Origin: Crocosphaera sp. UHCC 0190
GTDB taxonomy: Bacteria > Cyanobacteriota > Cyanobacteriia > Cyanobacteriales > Microcystaceae
NCBI RefSeq assembly: GCF_034932065.1
Contig: NZ_JAYGHP010000001.1
Span: 434,001-498,000 of the forward strand
Direction: 5' to 3'
Length of the DNA: 64,000 bases
Within the stretch, counting starts at the first letter, position 1. Each line of letters begins with the position of its first letter. The notes under the pieces are model-generated. The model saw only the letters and a list, made by a program, of their open reading frames with translations, had not been told where the DNA came from and ran no database searches. Below are positions 15,137 to 24,845 of this stretch, in pieces. Position numbers and translations under genes: made by a program.

Positions 15137-17332
15137 CTATTTAGTTAAATTTTGGTGACCATATTGAGCCAATAATTGAGCAATTTCAGGGTTATAAATC
15201 CGTAAATAATTCCAATAGTTACCAAAGACAGATTCTACATAACCTCTGGTTTCTTTGAAAGGAATTTTCTCCACAAAAGCATCAGGATCACTTACCTTAT
15301 ACTGTCTCATCCACTTAGCAACATTGCCAGGGCCAGCATTATAACTTGCAACTGCTAACAAGGAATTATTCTGATATTCTTCATGGGTATAATTTAAGTA
15401 CCAAGTGCCTAAATTAACATTGTCATTGGGATTTTTTAAAGAATATTTTTTCAAATTAATCTTATTAGCCACCCATTCCCCAGTTGCTGGCATCACCTGC
15501 ATTAAACCCGTTGCCCCGACAGGAGATTTAATTTCGGGTTCAAACCGAGATTCTTGACGCATTAAAGACGTAACTAAAAGGGGATTTAATTTACGATCTT
15601 GTGACCACTTCATAATCGTTTGATAAAAAGGAAAGGGGAATAAGGCGTGCCAATATTCAGAAGTTTGTCTCAGTTGTTGCCATTCTTTTTCTTGTTCAGG
15701 TTCATCTTTATGTTTAAGGTTCCAAACCTGATTAATACCTTGAAGATTTTTTCCTTGAACTAACTTTAATAAAGCATCCGTAAAGCTTTCATTAACCGTA
15801 AGTTCTTGGCGATCGCCCATTTCTGCCTTAAATAAAGTAATGGCATCTTGATCTTCCCCTAGACGGTACAACTCCTGAAACATTTCCGAACCAGCAGGAG
15901 GAATGGAACGAACGTTCGGTTTATTGACCGTCGGCAAAACTTGACGCACATCATTAAAATTCCCCACATCCCAGCCTAATTGCACAGCAGACCGCCAAGC
16001 ATAGTAGGATTGGGGATGAGAAGCCACCACGTGTTCAAAAGCAGATTTAGCATCCTGGCCCCGTCCCAACTGTTGGGCCCATTTTCCTACCCAAAAGGCC
16101 GCTTTGGGGGCCACGGAACTATCAGGGCTATTGGTTGAAATGGGTTGGGCCCAAGTCCAAGCTTTTACTAAGTCCCCTTTTGCTGCTGCCCGTTGTGCCA
16201 CTTGCCAACGATAGTCAGCCGTCGCCTCAGCATTGGGATATTTAGATAATAGATCTTGACGAACTTTGGCCGCTTCAGCTTTGCGGTTGAGTTTATCCAG
16301 TAACTCAGCCTTATTTACAAGGGCTTCTGGGGCTTGTTCCGGGAATTTTTGGATGATTTGGTTTAGATAACTAATAGCGGTTTCTGAGGGGGACAATTTC
16401 GCCAGTCGTTGCAAGGCCATGGCCGCCTCTGGAGAATTAGGAAACCCAAACATCACTTGTCGATAAGCAGCAATAACCGCCTCTTTATTATTGCCTTTCG
16501 GCTGTAATTGTTGTCCCCTGGCAATGCGATAGAAATTTTGAGGGGTTTTCGGGGCTTTTTGATAAGCTTGGGCGGCTTTATTATATTCATTAGTTGCCCA
16601 ATAACCATCAGCGATAAATTGCCAATTTTCGGCAGTCAGTTGGCTAGAATAATCTTTAATCAGGCGATCGCGGATAGTATTGGTTTCTATCTCATTAGGG
16701 ACATATTGAGCCAATAACAACAATAATTTAGGTTGTTTGGGGTTCTCTTTGAGACGTTGACGAATTATTTCTTGAATTTTGGGATGTTGAGGAAATTTTT
16801 CAATCCCTTGATCCCAGTATAGGGGGTCAAATTTTCCTAACTTATATAAAGCTTCAGCAGATGCTAAGGAGTCAGCATAGGTTTCTACTAGCTGTTTCCA
16901 AGTTTCTTGGGCCTTTTCAGGTTCATTGGTTAATTCGTAGCCTCGACCCCGTTTGAGGAGAATATAGGGTACTAGGGTCGGATATTCATCTTCTAGCCCT
17001 TCTAGCTGTCGTAACGCAGGGCCTCCTTCATATTTGGCCAAGAGATCGTTAGCTAATAAATAGCGGGCCCGACTTCGTTCTAACGAAAGGGTTTCTGATG
17101 CTGCAATTTCCTGAAGTTTTTGATCCCGTTGTTCGGGGGGAAGTTCCGCTAAGGTTAAGACAACAGAAGGTTTACTGGGATCTTCCTTTAGGGCCGCTTC
17201 TATCTTAACTTGTTGTTGTTGCTCCATAAATTCTACGACTTTGGGAGTCAGTAGGATCATGCTGCTCACACTGAATAACAGAACACCTGAAGCAATGAAA
17301 AGGGGGCGTTTATCTTTGAGTGGCTTTAACAT
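15137..17332 (-). CDS. Lytic transglycosylase (Slt70-like) with TPR-rich N-terminal part
   Basis: The 731-residue protein starts with a basic N-terminus and one membrane anchor or signal (LFIASGVLLFSVSSMILL). A superhelical region of TPR/Slt-U type follows, and the SLT catalytic domain occupies the last 150 residues. It shows SLMRQESRFEP with the catalytic Glu, SPVGATGLMQVMPATG and ASYNAGPGNVAKW. The enzyme cleaves the MurNAc-GlcNAc bond of peptidoglycan in the periplasm with formation of 1,6-anhydro ends. It is followed on the same strand, 48 bp upstream, by a small secreted protein. Confidence 0.9.
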   Translation of the reverse strand: MLKPLKDKRPLFIASGVLLFSVSSMILLTPKVVEFMEQQQQVKIEAALKEDPSKPSVVLTLAELPPEQRDQKLQEIAASETLSLERSRARYLLANDLLAKYEGGPALRQLEGLEDEYPTLVPYILLKRGRGYELTNEPEKAQETWKQLVETYADSLASAEALYKLGKFDPLYWDQGIEKFPQHPKIQEIIRQRLKENPKQPKLLLLLAQYVPNEIETNTIRDRLIKDYSSQLTAENWQFIADGYWATNEYNKAAQAYQKAPKTPQNFYRIARGQQLQPKGNNKEAVIAAYRQVMFGFPNSPEAAMALQRLAKLSPSETAISYLNQIIQKFPEQAPEALVNKAELLDKLNRKAEAAKVRQDLLSKYPNAEATADYRWQVAQRAAAKGDLVKAWTWAQPISTNSPDSSVAPKAAFWVGKWAQQLGRGQDAKSAFEHVVASHPQSYYAWRSAVQLGWDVGNFNDVRQVLPTVNKPNVRSIPPAGSEMFQELYRLGEDQDAITLFKAEMGDRQELTVNESFTDALLKLVQGKNLQGINQVWNLKHKDEPEQEKEWQQLRQTSEYWHALFPFPFYQTIMKWSQDRKLNPLLVTSLMRQESRFEPEIKSPVGATGLMQVMPATGEWVANKINLKKYSLKNPNDNVNLGTWYLNYTHEEYQNNSLLAVASYNAGPGNVAKWMRQYKVSDPDAFVEKIPFKETRGYVESVFGNYWNYLRIYNPEIAQLLAQYGHQNLTK

Positions 17333-17380
17333 TCCATTCCCACAAACAACGTTTAAGGATCTATTATTAACCTTCTGGGT

Positions 17381-17794
17381 TTATTTGGGAACGTTGGGAT
17401 AAAATCTATCTACCTCTCGTTGTTGTGCTTCCCTTAAAAGGATAACAGGTGTTTTTTGATCTAGTGCTTCAATACGGTTAAGATATTCATCACAATTAGG
17501 GTTACGGGGAGGAGGAGGACTGGTAATGGTGCGTCCTAAACAAGCTCTTTGGGTGCGTTCCCGATGGAAATTTTGGATGATTTTTTCCGGCGTTTGGAAG
17601 TAAATTTGACGGTTGTAGTGCATATCTTCACTAAAGCTTGCTGCTCCACAGTTAAACGCACCAGGATAGCATTGTCTAGAAGGAACGGAAAGATTTGGCC
17701 CGACGTTAATTTGGGCGTTAGTTTTAGCAGGAGTAAGGAGACTAACCCCTGTACTAATCAGAGTTATCAGAACAAGAGTAGAAGGAATTTTCAT
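17381..17794 (-). CDS. Small secreted hypothetical protein
   Basis: The 137-residue protein has a clear signal peptide (LVLITLISTGVSLLTPAKTNAQ, cut after Ala about residue 27) and a mature part with cysteines in QCYPGAFNCGAA, RACLGR and NPNCDEY. No known family is recognised. Its position just before slt on the same strand suggests co-expression and a periplasmic place. Confidence 0.65.
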   Translation of the reverse strand: MKIPSTLVLITLISTGVSLLTPAKTNAQINVGPNLSVPSRQCYPGAFNCGAASFSEDMHYNRQIYFQTPEKIIQNFHRERTQRACLGRTITSPPPPRNPNCDEYLNRIEALDQKTPVILLREAQQREVDRFYPNVPK

Positions 17795-18071
17795 GGTTGT
17801 TTGCTCCTAGGATCAATATTTTGGTACAACTTTTAAGGATTACATATACATAAGCGGGATATTTATATCCTACCGAATTTATGGGCAAAAAACTGTCATT
17901 TTTGTGACTTATTGTCAGTTAATTATCACAAAAATTTAGTGTAACTAATAAGATATTCAATATTACGAGCTACCCAACTTAAAATTTTTTTTATTTTCTA
18001 ATGCTGTTAGTTAAGCTCAATTTTGGGGAATTATATCTATAAAGTTAATTTGCTCAAAGGAGTTAAGAGTT

Positions 18072-18404
18072 ATGGATGAGGTAGTTCAGAAATTGGCAGG
18101 AGTTGGCCTACCTGCTGTTATTCTGTTAATTACAATGGCAACAACGGGGTTAGCAGGTGCTGCTGCAATTACGGCAGCATTAGCTATGTTGGGGCCAGGA
18201 GGAATGATAGGAGGAATAGTGTTACTAGGAATTATTGGACTAGCATCCGATGCTTTGACTAAATACGGACTACAAGCTATGCTTACGGGAATTTATCAAG
18301 AACGAGCTTCAAAAGGGGAAAAAAATCTATGTAAGGAAATTAATAATTTACCCATTTCTAAAGAACTTAAGTTGGTTTTAAAAGACGCAATTGGCTGTCG
18401 ATAA
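18072..18404 (+). CDS. Small Gly/Ala-rich membrane protein
   Basis: The 110-residue protein has two hydrophobic, glycine-rich helices (residues about 10-60, with GPGGMIGGIVLLGIIGLAS) and a soluble basic tail. AAAGGAG lies upstream of the ATG. The pattern appears in small cyanobacterial proteins of unknown function. A terminator follows, so it is monocistronic. Confidence 0.7.
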   Translation: MDEVVQKLAGVGLPAVILLITMATTGLAGAAAITAALAMLGPGGMIGGIVLLGIIGLASDALTKYGLQAMLTGIYQERASKGEKNLCKEINNLPISKELKLVLKDAIGCR

Positions 18405-18420
18405 AATCAATCATGTTCAG

Positions 18421-18451
18421 GGTGCATTAACAAAGTTTAATGCACCTTATT
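18421..18451 (+). terminator. Rho-independent terminator
   Basis: GGTGCATTAA pairs perfectly with TTAATGCACC around a short loop, followed by TTATTTA. Confidence 0.75.
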
Positions 18452-18546
18452 TATGACTTGCCTTCTATTAATTAAAAATAATTTCTGTTTTAAATCCCTA
18501 TTCTAGAGTAAAATAAAAGATAGCATACTATTTTCCCAAAATAATT

Positions 18547-18738
18547 ATGAAAGGAAGTAACTTTGTTATTAATGAAAAAGGCGAAAAAAAAGCCGTTTTA
18601 ATTGACTTAGAACAATGGGGAGAACTTTGGGAAGACTTTTTTGATATTTTGGTTTCTCGTAGTCGAGAAGATGAATCAGAGATTTCTTGGGATGAATTAA
18701 AACAAGAATTAGAAACAGAAAGTAAATTGGATGGTTAA
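18547..18738 (+). CDS. Phd/YefM-like antitoxin-type protein
   Basis: The acidic 63-residue protein begins with a strand pattern (NFVINEKGEKKAVLIDLEQW) typical of Phd/YefM-related antitoxins in cyanobacteria, and ends with an acidic helix that would wrap a toxin. It overlaps the downstream RelE-type gene by eight bases, the usual antitoxin-toxin arrangement. The partner toxin is truncated, so the pair is probably inactive. Confidence 0.65.
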   Translation: MKGSNFVINEKGEKKAVLIDLEQWGELWEDFFDILVSRSREDESEISWDELKQELETESKLDG

Positions 18739-18916
18739 TTATAAAATTAAATTTAAAACATCAGCGGCCAAAGAATTTAGAAAATTACCACCTTTGGTTA
18801 AGCAACGGGTTAGGGAAAGTCTAGATAATCTACAAAAAAATCCTCGCCCTTCTGGTGTTGTTAAACTGAAAGGTGAAGATCAATTATATCGGGTTCGCGT
18901 TAATGATTTAATTTAA
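18731..18916 (+). pseudogene. RelE-type toxin, C-terminally truncated
   Basis: The 61-residue product matches the first two thirds of RelE/ParE toxins (FKTSAAKEFRKLPPLVKQRV, then KLKGEDQLYRVRVNDLI). It stops at TAA just where the family continues with the strand VIYEI and the catalytic C-terminal residues. About 25 residues are missing. Only 20 bp separate it from the end of argF, so the tail seems deleted. Confidence 0.6.
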
Positions 18917-18936
18917 TAAAAGTGAATCAAAAAATC

Positions 18937-19857
18937 TTAAACAACCCCCAATAAACTCACCATTAACGCCTTTTGTGCGTGCATTCTATTCTCAGCTTGA
19001 TCCCAAACTTTTGACTGTTTTCCTTCTATCACCCCATCAGTAATTTCTTCCCCACGATGGGCCGGTAAACAGTGTAAAACAATGGCATCTTTATCAGCAT
19101 GACTTAACAAATTCTCATTGACTTGATAGGATTCAAAAATAGGAATTCTTGACTCGGCCAAATCCTCTTGTCCCATACTCGCCCAAACATCAGTATAAAG
19201 CACCTGTGACCCCTCAACCGCAGCAATAGGATCATCTGTGACAATAATTTCAAACCCTTCTACCGCTAATTGTTTAGCCTTTTCAATAATCATCGGATCA
19301 GGTTGATAGGTTTTTGGGGTTGCTACCCGAATTTTCATACCCATTAATGCTCCCCCTAAAATGAGAGAATGGGCCACATTATTACCATCTCCTAAATAAG
19401 TTGCCGTGATCCCAGAAACTTGACCAAAAAATTCTTGAATGGTCATAAAATCCGCTAAAATTTGACAAGGATGTTCTAAATCACTTAAGGCATTAATAAT
19501 CGGAATATTTGCATACTTAGCAAAGGTTTCTAAATCCGATTGTTTAAAAGTTCGTACCGCTAAAATATCTAAATAACGATCTAAAACCCTTGCTGTATCC
19601 GTGATCGGTTCCCCTCTTCCCACTTGAGTAACACTAGGATTAAGATCAATTACTTGGCCTCCTAATTGATACATGGCCACGGAAAAAGAAACACGAGTAC
19701 GGGTAGAAGCTTTATAAAATAAGAGTCCTAAAACCTTTTGACAATGGGGCGATCGCTCTCCACTTTTTAGCTGCGCCCCTAATTCTAGCACTTCAGCCAT
19801 TTCTGCCGCGCTGAGATCGCCGATCCCTAAAATATCTCTGCCTTTGAGGGTTGTCAT
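18937..19857 (-). CDS. argF: Ornithine carbamoyltransferase
   Basis: The 306-residue enzyme has the carbamoyl-phosphate site STRTR (51-55), HPCQILADF, and the ornithine-site HCLPAHRGEE. It makes citrulline from ornithine and carbamoyl phosphate in arginine synthesis in the cytoplasm. Length and motifs are complete. It precedes lpxB on the same strand by 78 bp, but a functional link is not evident. Confidence 0.97.
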   Translation of the reverse strand: MTTLKGRDILGIGDLSAAEMAEVLELGAQLKSGERSPHCQKVLGLLFYKASTRTRVSFSVAMYQLGGQVIDLNPSVTQVGRGEPITDTARVLDRYLDILAVRTFKQSDLETFAKYANIPIINALSDLEHPCQILADFMTIQEFFGQVSGITATYLGDGNNVAHSLILGGALMGMKIRVATPKTYQPDPMIIEKAKQLAVEGFEIIVTDDPIAAVEGSQVLYTDVWASMGQEDLAESRIPIFESYQVNENLLSHADKDAIVLHCLPAHRGEEITDGVIEGKQSKVWDQAENRMHAQKALMVSLLGVV

Positions 19858-19935
19858 GGTTAGTTCAATCCTGATCTATCAAGGCTATTATTATAGCCAT
19901 CTCCAAGAGGTTTGCTGAGATTTCTAACCGAGACT

Positions 19936-21108
19936 TCATATTTGCTGAGAAGACCCCTTAAAGGCTAAAATTTCGTTAGCTGCGCGATCGCATACCCCCA
20001 CATCCCCTAACAAAGTTCGCATCTTTTGATAACCGACAAGAGTTTTTTGACGGCGTTCAGTATTTAATAATAAATCTAAAGACTCTTGCACAATGCGTTC
20101 CACCGTCGCTTCTTCCTGTAATAATTCAGGGATAATATTTTCCATGACAATTAAATTTGGGGGCGACATAAAAGGAATAGAAAACTTGAGAATATGCCGC
20201 GCAATCCACATTGTCAAGGGGCTTACCAAACATAATACCAATTGAGGAACATTCAACAAAGCTAATTCTAAATTAACTGTTCCCGACTTAGCGATCGCAA
20301 AATCTGCCGCGGCCATCGCTTCTATGGCCCGTCCATCCAATAAGGTAATGGATAATTGATGTTGGTTAACCACTGTTTCAACGGTACTGCGATACTCATT
20401 TAAGGAAATCGGCAGTAAAAAATGAAGATCCGGCACTTTTTCCTGTAATTTCTGGGCCGCACGACAAATCAAGGGTAAATGGAACTTTAACTCTTGATAA
20501 CGAGAGGCCGGAAATAAAGCAATCACAGGTTGTTGGGGATCTAATCCCAAAGCTTGACGGGTGGCTTCCCGACTGGGAGCTTTTGCCATACGATCCAACA
20601 AAGGATGGCCCACCCATTTCACCTTTACCCCTTTTTCTGCAAAAAATCGGGCCTCTTCCGGGAAAATTGCCAAAAGTAAATCAGTAATTTCCGTAAACTC
20701 TTCAATGGTTTTATCATTGGGGGACCAAACCCAAGACTGGGGGGCAATATAATAAATAATTGGCACTTGGGGTAAACTTTTACGGACATATTGACCAAAA
20801 GGAACATTCGGCCCCATATAGTCTAAAAGAATGAAAAGATCAGGGGGATTATCCCGTAAATAGGCTTTAACCCGACGCTGCATCAACCAAGTCGGGATAA
20901 TAAACGGCAAAGATTCTACAATGCCAATCGAACTAATGGCCGCCGTATTTCCCAACAATTTAGCTCCGGCCGCTGCCATGAGATCCCCTCCCAGTGCTAA
21001 AATTTCCAAAGGAATTTCTTGACTTTTAGCTTGTCGGTAAAGGGCCTCAACTAACATTGCTCCCTGTAAATCCCCAGAAACTTCCCCAGTGCTGATAAAA
21101 ATTCGCAT
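19936..21108 (-). CDS. lpxB: Lipid-A-disaccharide synthase
   Basis: The 390-residue GT19 enzyme starts IFISTGEVSGDLQGA and contains YYIAPQSWVWSP, KVKWVGHPLLD and IAKSGTVNLELAL. It joins UDP-2,3-diacylglucosamine and lipid X to form the disaccharide of lipid A at the inner membrane. It lies 26 bp after lpxA on the same strand, so the two are one operon. Confidence 0.96.
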   Translation of the reverse strand: MRIFISTGEVSGDLQGAMLVEALYRQAKSQEIPLEILALGGDLMAAAGAKLLGNTAAISSIGIVESLPFIIPTWLMQRRVKAYLRDNPPDLFILLDYMGPNVPFGQYVRKSLPQVPIIYYIAPQSWVWSPNDKTIEEFTEITDLLLAIFPEEARFFAEKGVKVKWVGHPLLDRMAKAPSREATRQALGLDPQQPVIALFPASRYQELKFHLPLICRAAQKLQEKVPDLHFLLPISLNEYRSTVETVVNQHQLSITLLDGRAIEAMAAADFAIAKSGTVNLELALLNVPQLVLCLVSPLTMWIARHILKFSIPFMSPPNLIVMENIIPELLQEEATVERIVQESLDLLLNTERRQKTLVGYQKMRTLLGDVGVCDRAANEILAFKGSSQQI

Positions 21109-21134
21109 AACTTTTTTATTGTTCAGTAATTCTC

Positions 21135-21962
21135 CTAAACTTTGCCAGGAATGGGCCCCCGTCGTTGTTCTCCTGTCGTTGATAATTGAAGAAATTGACG
21201 TAAATATTCAGCGTATTCATTCTCACAAAGACTCTCTAATTGCTCTAAAGCATCTTGAAACGTCAAATCCGAATGATACAACAGACGAAACGCTTTCTTA
21301 AGATAGCCCACATCTGTTGTCGTTAACCCGGCCCGTTTTAACCCCACTAAATTCAGCGATCGCACTCTGGAGGGGTTTCCTTCAATGGCCATAAAGGGAG
21401 GAGCATCTCGATCAATGCGACTCATTCCCCCTAACATAGCATTGCGGCCGATTCTCACAAACTGATGAATTCCCAAAACACCACCAATAACAGCCCTAGA
21501 TTCAATATACACATGGCCCGCTAAGGCAACAGCATTAGCAATGATTACATGGTCTTCAATTACACAATTATGAGCTACATGAACATAGGCCATTAACAGG
21601 TTATTATTGCCAATTTCCGTGACTTCATTGCCATGGGTAGCACGGTTTATGGTAACAAACTCTCGAATCGTATTACCATCCCCAATTTTGACCCGACTAG
21701 GGGCCCCTTTATACTTCAAGTCTTGAGGTTCTAGTCCAATGATGGCACTGGGAAAAATACGATTATTGGCCCCAATTTCCGTGGGGCCTTCAATGACAGC
21801 ATGGGCCCCAATGGTTGTTTTTGCGCCGATTTTAACCTGATCGCCAATGACAGCGTAGGGGCCCACCTCAACCGTGGGGTGTAATTCTGCATTGGGATGA
21901 ATCACAGCAGTGGGGTGTATTAGCGTAGTCAACGGGGCATCTCCCTTGGGATAAGTCAGCAT
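21135..21962 (-). CDS. lpxA: Acyl-[ACP]-UDP-N-acetylglucosamine O-acyltransferase
   Basis: The 275-residue protein consists of left-handed beta-helix hexapeptide repeats (IHPTAVIHPNAELHP, VEVGPYAVIGDQVKIGA) with the catalytic-region His (YVHVAHNCVIEDH), then a C-terminal helical part (SLNLVGLKRAGL). It carries out the first step of lipid A synthesis. lpxB follows; the usual lpxC and fabZ partners are not in this window upstream. Confidence 0.95.
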   Translation of the reverse strand: MLTYPKGDAPLTTLIHPTAVIHPNAELHPTVEVGPYAVIGDQVKIGAKTTIGAHAVIEGPTEIGANNRIFPSAIIGLEPQDLKYKGAPSRVKIGDGNTIREFVTINRATHGNEVTEIGNNNLLMAYVHVAHNCVIEDHVIIANAVALAGHVYIESRAVIGGVLGIHQFVRIGRNAMLGGMSRIDRDAPPFMAIEGNPSRVRSLNLVGLKRAGLTTTDVGYLKKAFRLLYHSDLTFQDALEQLESLCENEYAEYLRQFLQLSTTGEQRRGPIPGKV

Positions 21963-22005
21963 TGAATTTAGTTATAGCTTACAGAATAAAGGGGTTGAGC
22001 TATGG

Positions 22006-22040
22006 CAGAAGTCAGAAGTCAGAAGTCAGAAGTCAGACGT
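22006..22040. repeat. Heptanucleotide tandem repeat (CAGAAGT)n
   Basis: Four perfect copies of CAGAAGT and one variant (CAGACGT) lie in tandem in the gap upstream of lpxA. Short tandemly repeated heptamers are known from cyanobacterial genomes. The rest of the 21963-22253 gap holds no gene. Confidence 0.85.
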
Positions 22041-22253
22041 AAAACCCTTATGGGTAATAGTTTTAAACCTCATTTTTTGTGACCTCATTTAACTGTACCC
22101 TGCTATATCAAAGTAGCTTGCTTTCTCGTCACTATAAATCCTGTGACAAAATGAGTCAATTAGTCTGGTTAATTCCTCCATAGTTACCCAAGGTGAGAAT
22201 GATTCCTCGGTAGGGACGCACAGCCGTTTGCCCCTGACTGGGTTGTTGAAGAT

Positions 22254-22838
22254 TTAGACGTTTTTTTTCAATAAAAGTGCTAAGGTGAGTCCAGTTTGTA
22301 ATCCCACTAACATCCAAGCGATCGCTAGTCCCACCACTTCCCCTAAGAATAAATGGGTAACAGACCGCAAGAAACCCCCAATTATCCAGCCTAAAGACAA
22401 TCCGACGGCCCAACTAAACCCACTCATCAAAATCCAACGATAACTTTGGTCAAATGCTTGTTTAATGACTAACCATTGCCAAAAACCGACCCATAATCCG
22501 GTCATTCCTCCTAAAATTATCCCCATAGTTAAGCGTACTGTGATTAAATCGGTACGGGGGGCTACCCAACCAATGGCCCCAAACTGACTGCCGGCCAGCA
22601 GTCCCCAAGCAATTAAGGTGGCTAAAATCCATAACCAAGCTTGGGGCAACCAACGACTGAGAATTAAGGCCTGGGATAACCCGATTATTGTACCGCCAAT
22701 AGTGCCTTGAAGGGTTCCTAAATCGGGGGGTTCTCCAATTTCTAACCAAATTAAACTTAATAAAAAACCGGCCAGGGTTACAACTGTCCACTGAAGCCAA
22801 TAGAATTGAAGGTTAATTTGAGCAAAAGATGATTTCAT
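22254..22838 (-). CDS. Polytopic membrane protein of unknown function
   Basis: The 194-residue protein has about five or six hydrophobic helices with many Gly and Trp residues (GGTIIGLSQALILSRWLPQA, MGIILGGMTGLWVGFWQWLV). The internal resemblance of these two segments hints at an old duplication of a G-(x)-G-L-x-Q-W unit. I do not recognise a characterised family. It is probably located in the plasma or thylakoid membrane. Confidence 0.65.
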   Translation of the reverse strand: MKSSFAQINLQFYWLQWTVVTLAGFLLSLIWLEIGEPPDLGTLQGTIGGTIIGLSQALILSRWLPQAWLWILATLIAWGLLAGSQFGAIGWVAPRTDLITVRLTMGIILGGMTGLWVGFWQWLVIKQAFDQSYRWILMSGFSWAVGLSLGWIIGGFLRSVTHLFLGEVVGLAIAWMLVGLQTGLTLALLLKKNV

Positions 22839-22909
22839 ATCTAATCTAACTGGTTGAGCTTAGTCAGGAATATTGCTGCCATTAGTTAAGATAACATTTT
22901 AAATTAATG

Positions 22910-24196
22910 TTATAGAATTAAAAGAAAAAGCTTATCAATAAACATCTTCTCAAAAGCTTGACGACGTTTATAAGGAGATTCAGGAGAAAAATAACCCCAT
23001 AAAGATTCCCAATAAAAAAAAGAAACCCCATCAAACCCTTTTTCTCTTACTATTTTAACCTGTTCTTGTATTTGTTTCATCGTTACGGGACTGTTTAAAG
23101 TTCCTGATAAAATACCAACACTAACGGGTATTTTTTGACGAGCAAATTGTACTGTAGGTTTACTTAATTCCCCTTTAAAACCATCAAGATCTTCTCGATA
23201 AACTTGTAAGACTAATTCATCAATTAACCCCCGTTTTACCCAAGCTTGCCAATCTTGTAAATAATTCTGATAAGAAAAGTCATGGGAATTAGGAGATAAA
23301 GAAATTTTAATACTTGATTTAGCGATTTTTAGACTTTTAACAATATCAGCCATCAAGACAGTTAATTTAGCTGCCCGCCATCTCATCCACTCAGCATTAT
23401 GGGTATCTTTTGGTGGACTTTTCCCCCCATGTTCTTGTTGATAAAGTTTAATCGTTAAAGGATCATAGCCTAACTCAACAGGCATTCCAAAATGATCATC
23501 TAATTGCACTCCATCCACATCATATCCCATGACAACTTCTAACATTAATCCTTTAATAAATTGTTGTACTTCGGGGTGAAGAGGGTTTAACCAAGCCAAT
23601 TGACTAACTCGTTTATTATGGGCGGTTTTTCGCCAACGTTGCAGAAAATTACCGGATTTTACCGGACTTTTGGCTTCTAATTCATCTTGATAAGGTAAAT
23701 TTGTCCCCTGCTGACTATAGGTTAACCAATCTGGGTGTTTTTTTGCTAAAAGGGAATTTTCGGGAATCATTAAACCATATTCAAACCAAGGAATAACTTG
23801 TAAACCATGGCCATGACTTTCTTTAACCATGACTTTCAATACATCGCTTCCCCCATTGATCCAGCTTAACAAAGGTTCCTGTTCCTGACCAATCATTTGT
23901 TGTGCTAAACCACTAGGATAAAAAGTGTAACCTCGATTCCAAACAACAGGATAAACCGTATTAAAATGAAGTTGAGATAACTGTTTAATCGCACGATTAA
24001 CACTGCCTGGGGTAAATAAAACCGCACTAGCCACATTAGTTAACCAAACCCCTCGTCTTTCCGTTAAACTAGGAGAAGCGGCAACACTGACAGAAGGTTG
24101 CAAAAGTGAGCCTGGAACTAACGCCAAAAAAAGTATCAGTAAAGCTAAACCCAGACAAGTAAAGGCATTACGCCAAGGAGAAAATGGTCTTCTCAT
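22910..24196 (-). CDS. Family 10-like glycosyl hydrolase (GHL10/DUF187)
   Basis: The 428-residue protein has an N-terminal signal or anchor (FTCLGLALLILFLALVPGS) and the GHL10 pattern: RRGVWLTNVASAVLF, LHFNTVYPVVWNRGYTFYPS, WFEYGLMIP, GYDVDGVQLDDHFGMP and GFDGVSFFYWESL. It is a TIM-barrel hydrolase that acts outside the cytoplasm, probably on peptidoglycan or polysaccharide. The substrate is not established for this subfamily. Confidence 0.85.
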   Translation of the reverse strand: MRRPFSPWRNAFTCLGLALLILFLALVPGSLLQPSVSVAASPSLTERRGVWLTNVASAVLFTPGSVNRAIKQLSQLHFNTVYPVVWNRGYTFYPSGLAQQMIGQEQEPLLSWINGGSDVLKVMVKESHGHGLQVIPWFEYGLMIPENSLLAKKHPDWLTYSQQGTNLPYQDELEAKSPVKSGNFLQRWRKTAHNKRVSQLAWLNPLHPEVQQFIKGLMLEVVMGYDVDGVQLDDHFGMPVELGYDPLTIKLYQQEHGGKSPPKDTHNAEWMRWRAAKLTVLMADIVKSLKIAKSSIKISLSPNSHDFSYQNYLQDWQAWVKRGLIDELVLQVYREDLDGFKGELSKPTVQFARQKIPVSVGILSGTLNSPVTMKQIQEQVKIVREKGFDGVSFFYWESLWGYFSPESPYKRRQAFEKMFIDKLFLLIL

Positions 24197-24342
24197 GGAA
24201 AATTCCCCAATAGCCTAACAATCATTATCCTTGATCCTTGATGTCCCTTAACCCACAATAGTTGCCACCTCACAAACTGTTAACCTAATTTCTGCCTAAC
24301 CCCTATCTCAAGCAGAAAATTTAGATGCTTACAGATTAAAAG

Positions 24343-24724
<382 letters not shown>

Positions 24725-24845
24725 CAGAAAAGTCTCCCTGTGGCTGGTTCTATCATCAATATTCCCCAATCTGGGACTAAATAGCCAGTCAATGCGTCCT
24801 CATTAGCAAGTTAGCAATGAAACCAGCAAGAGGAAGCGGAAGCAG

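Noticed and set aside
22156..22413. ORF overlapping the end of the membrane-protein gene at 22254
   Set aside because: It shares the strand in another frame, has no likeness to a protein family, and includes repeat DNA.
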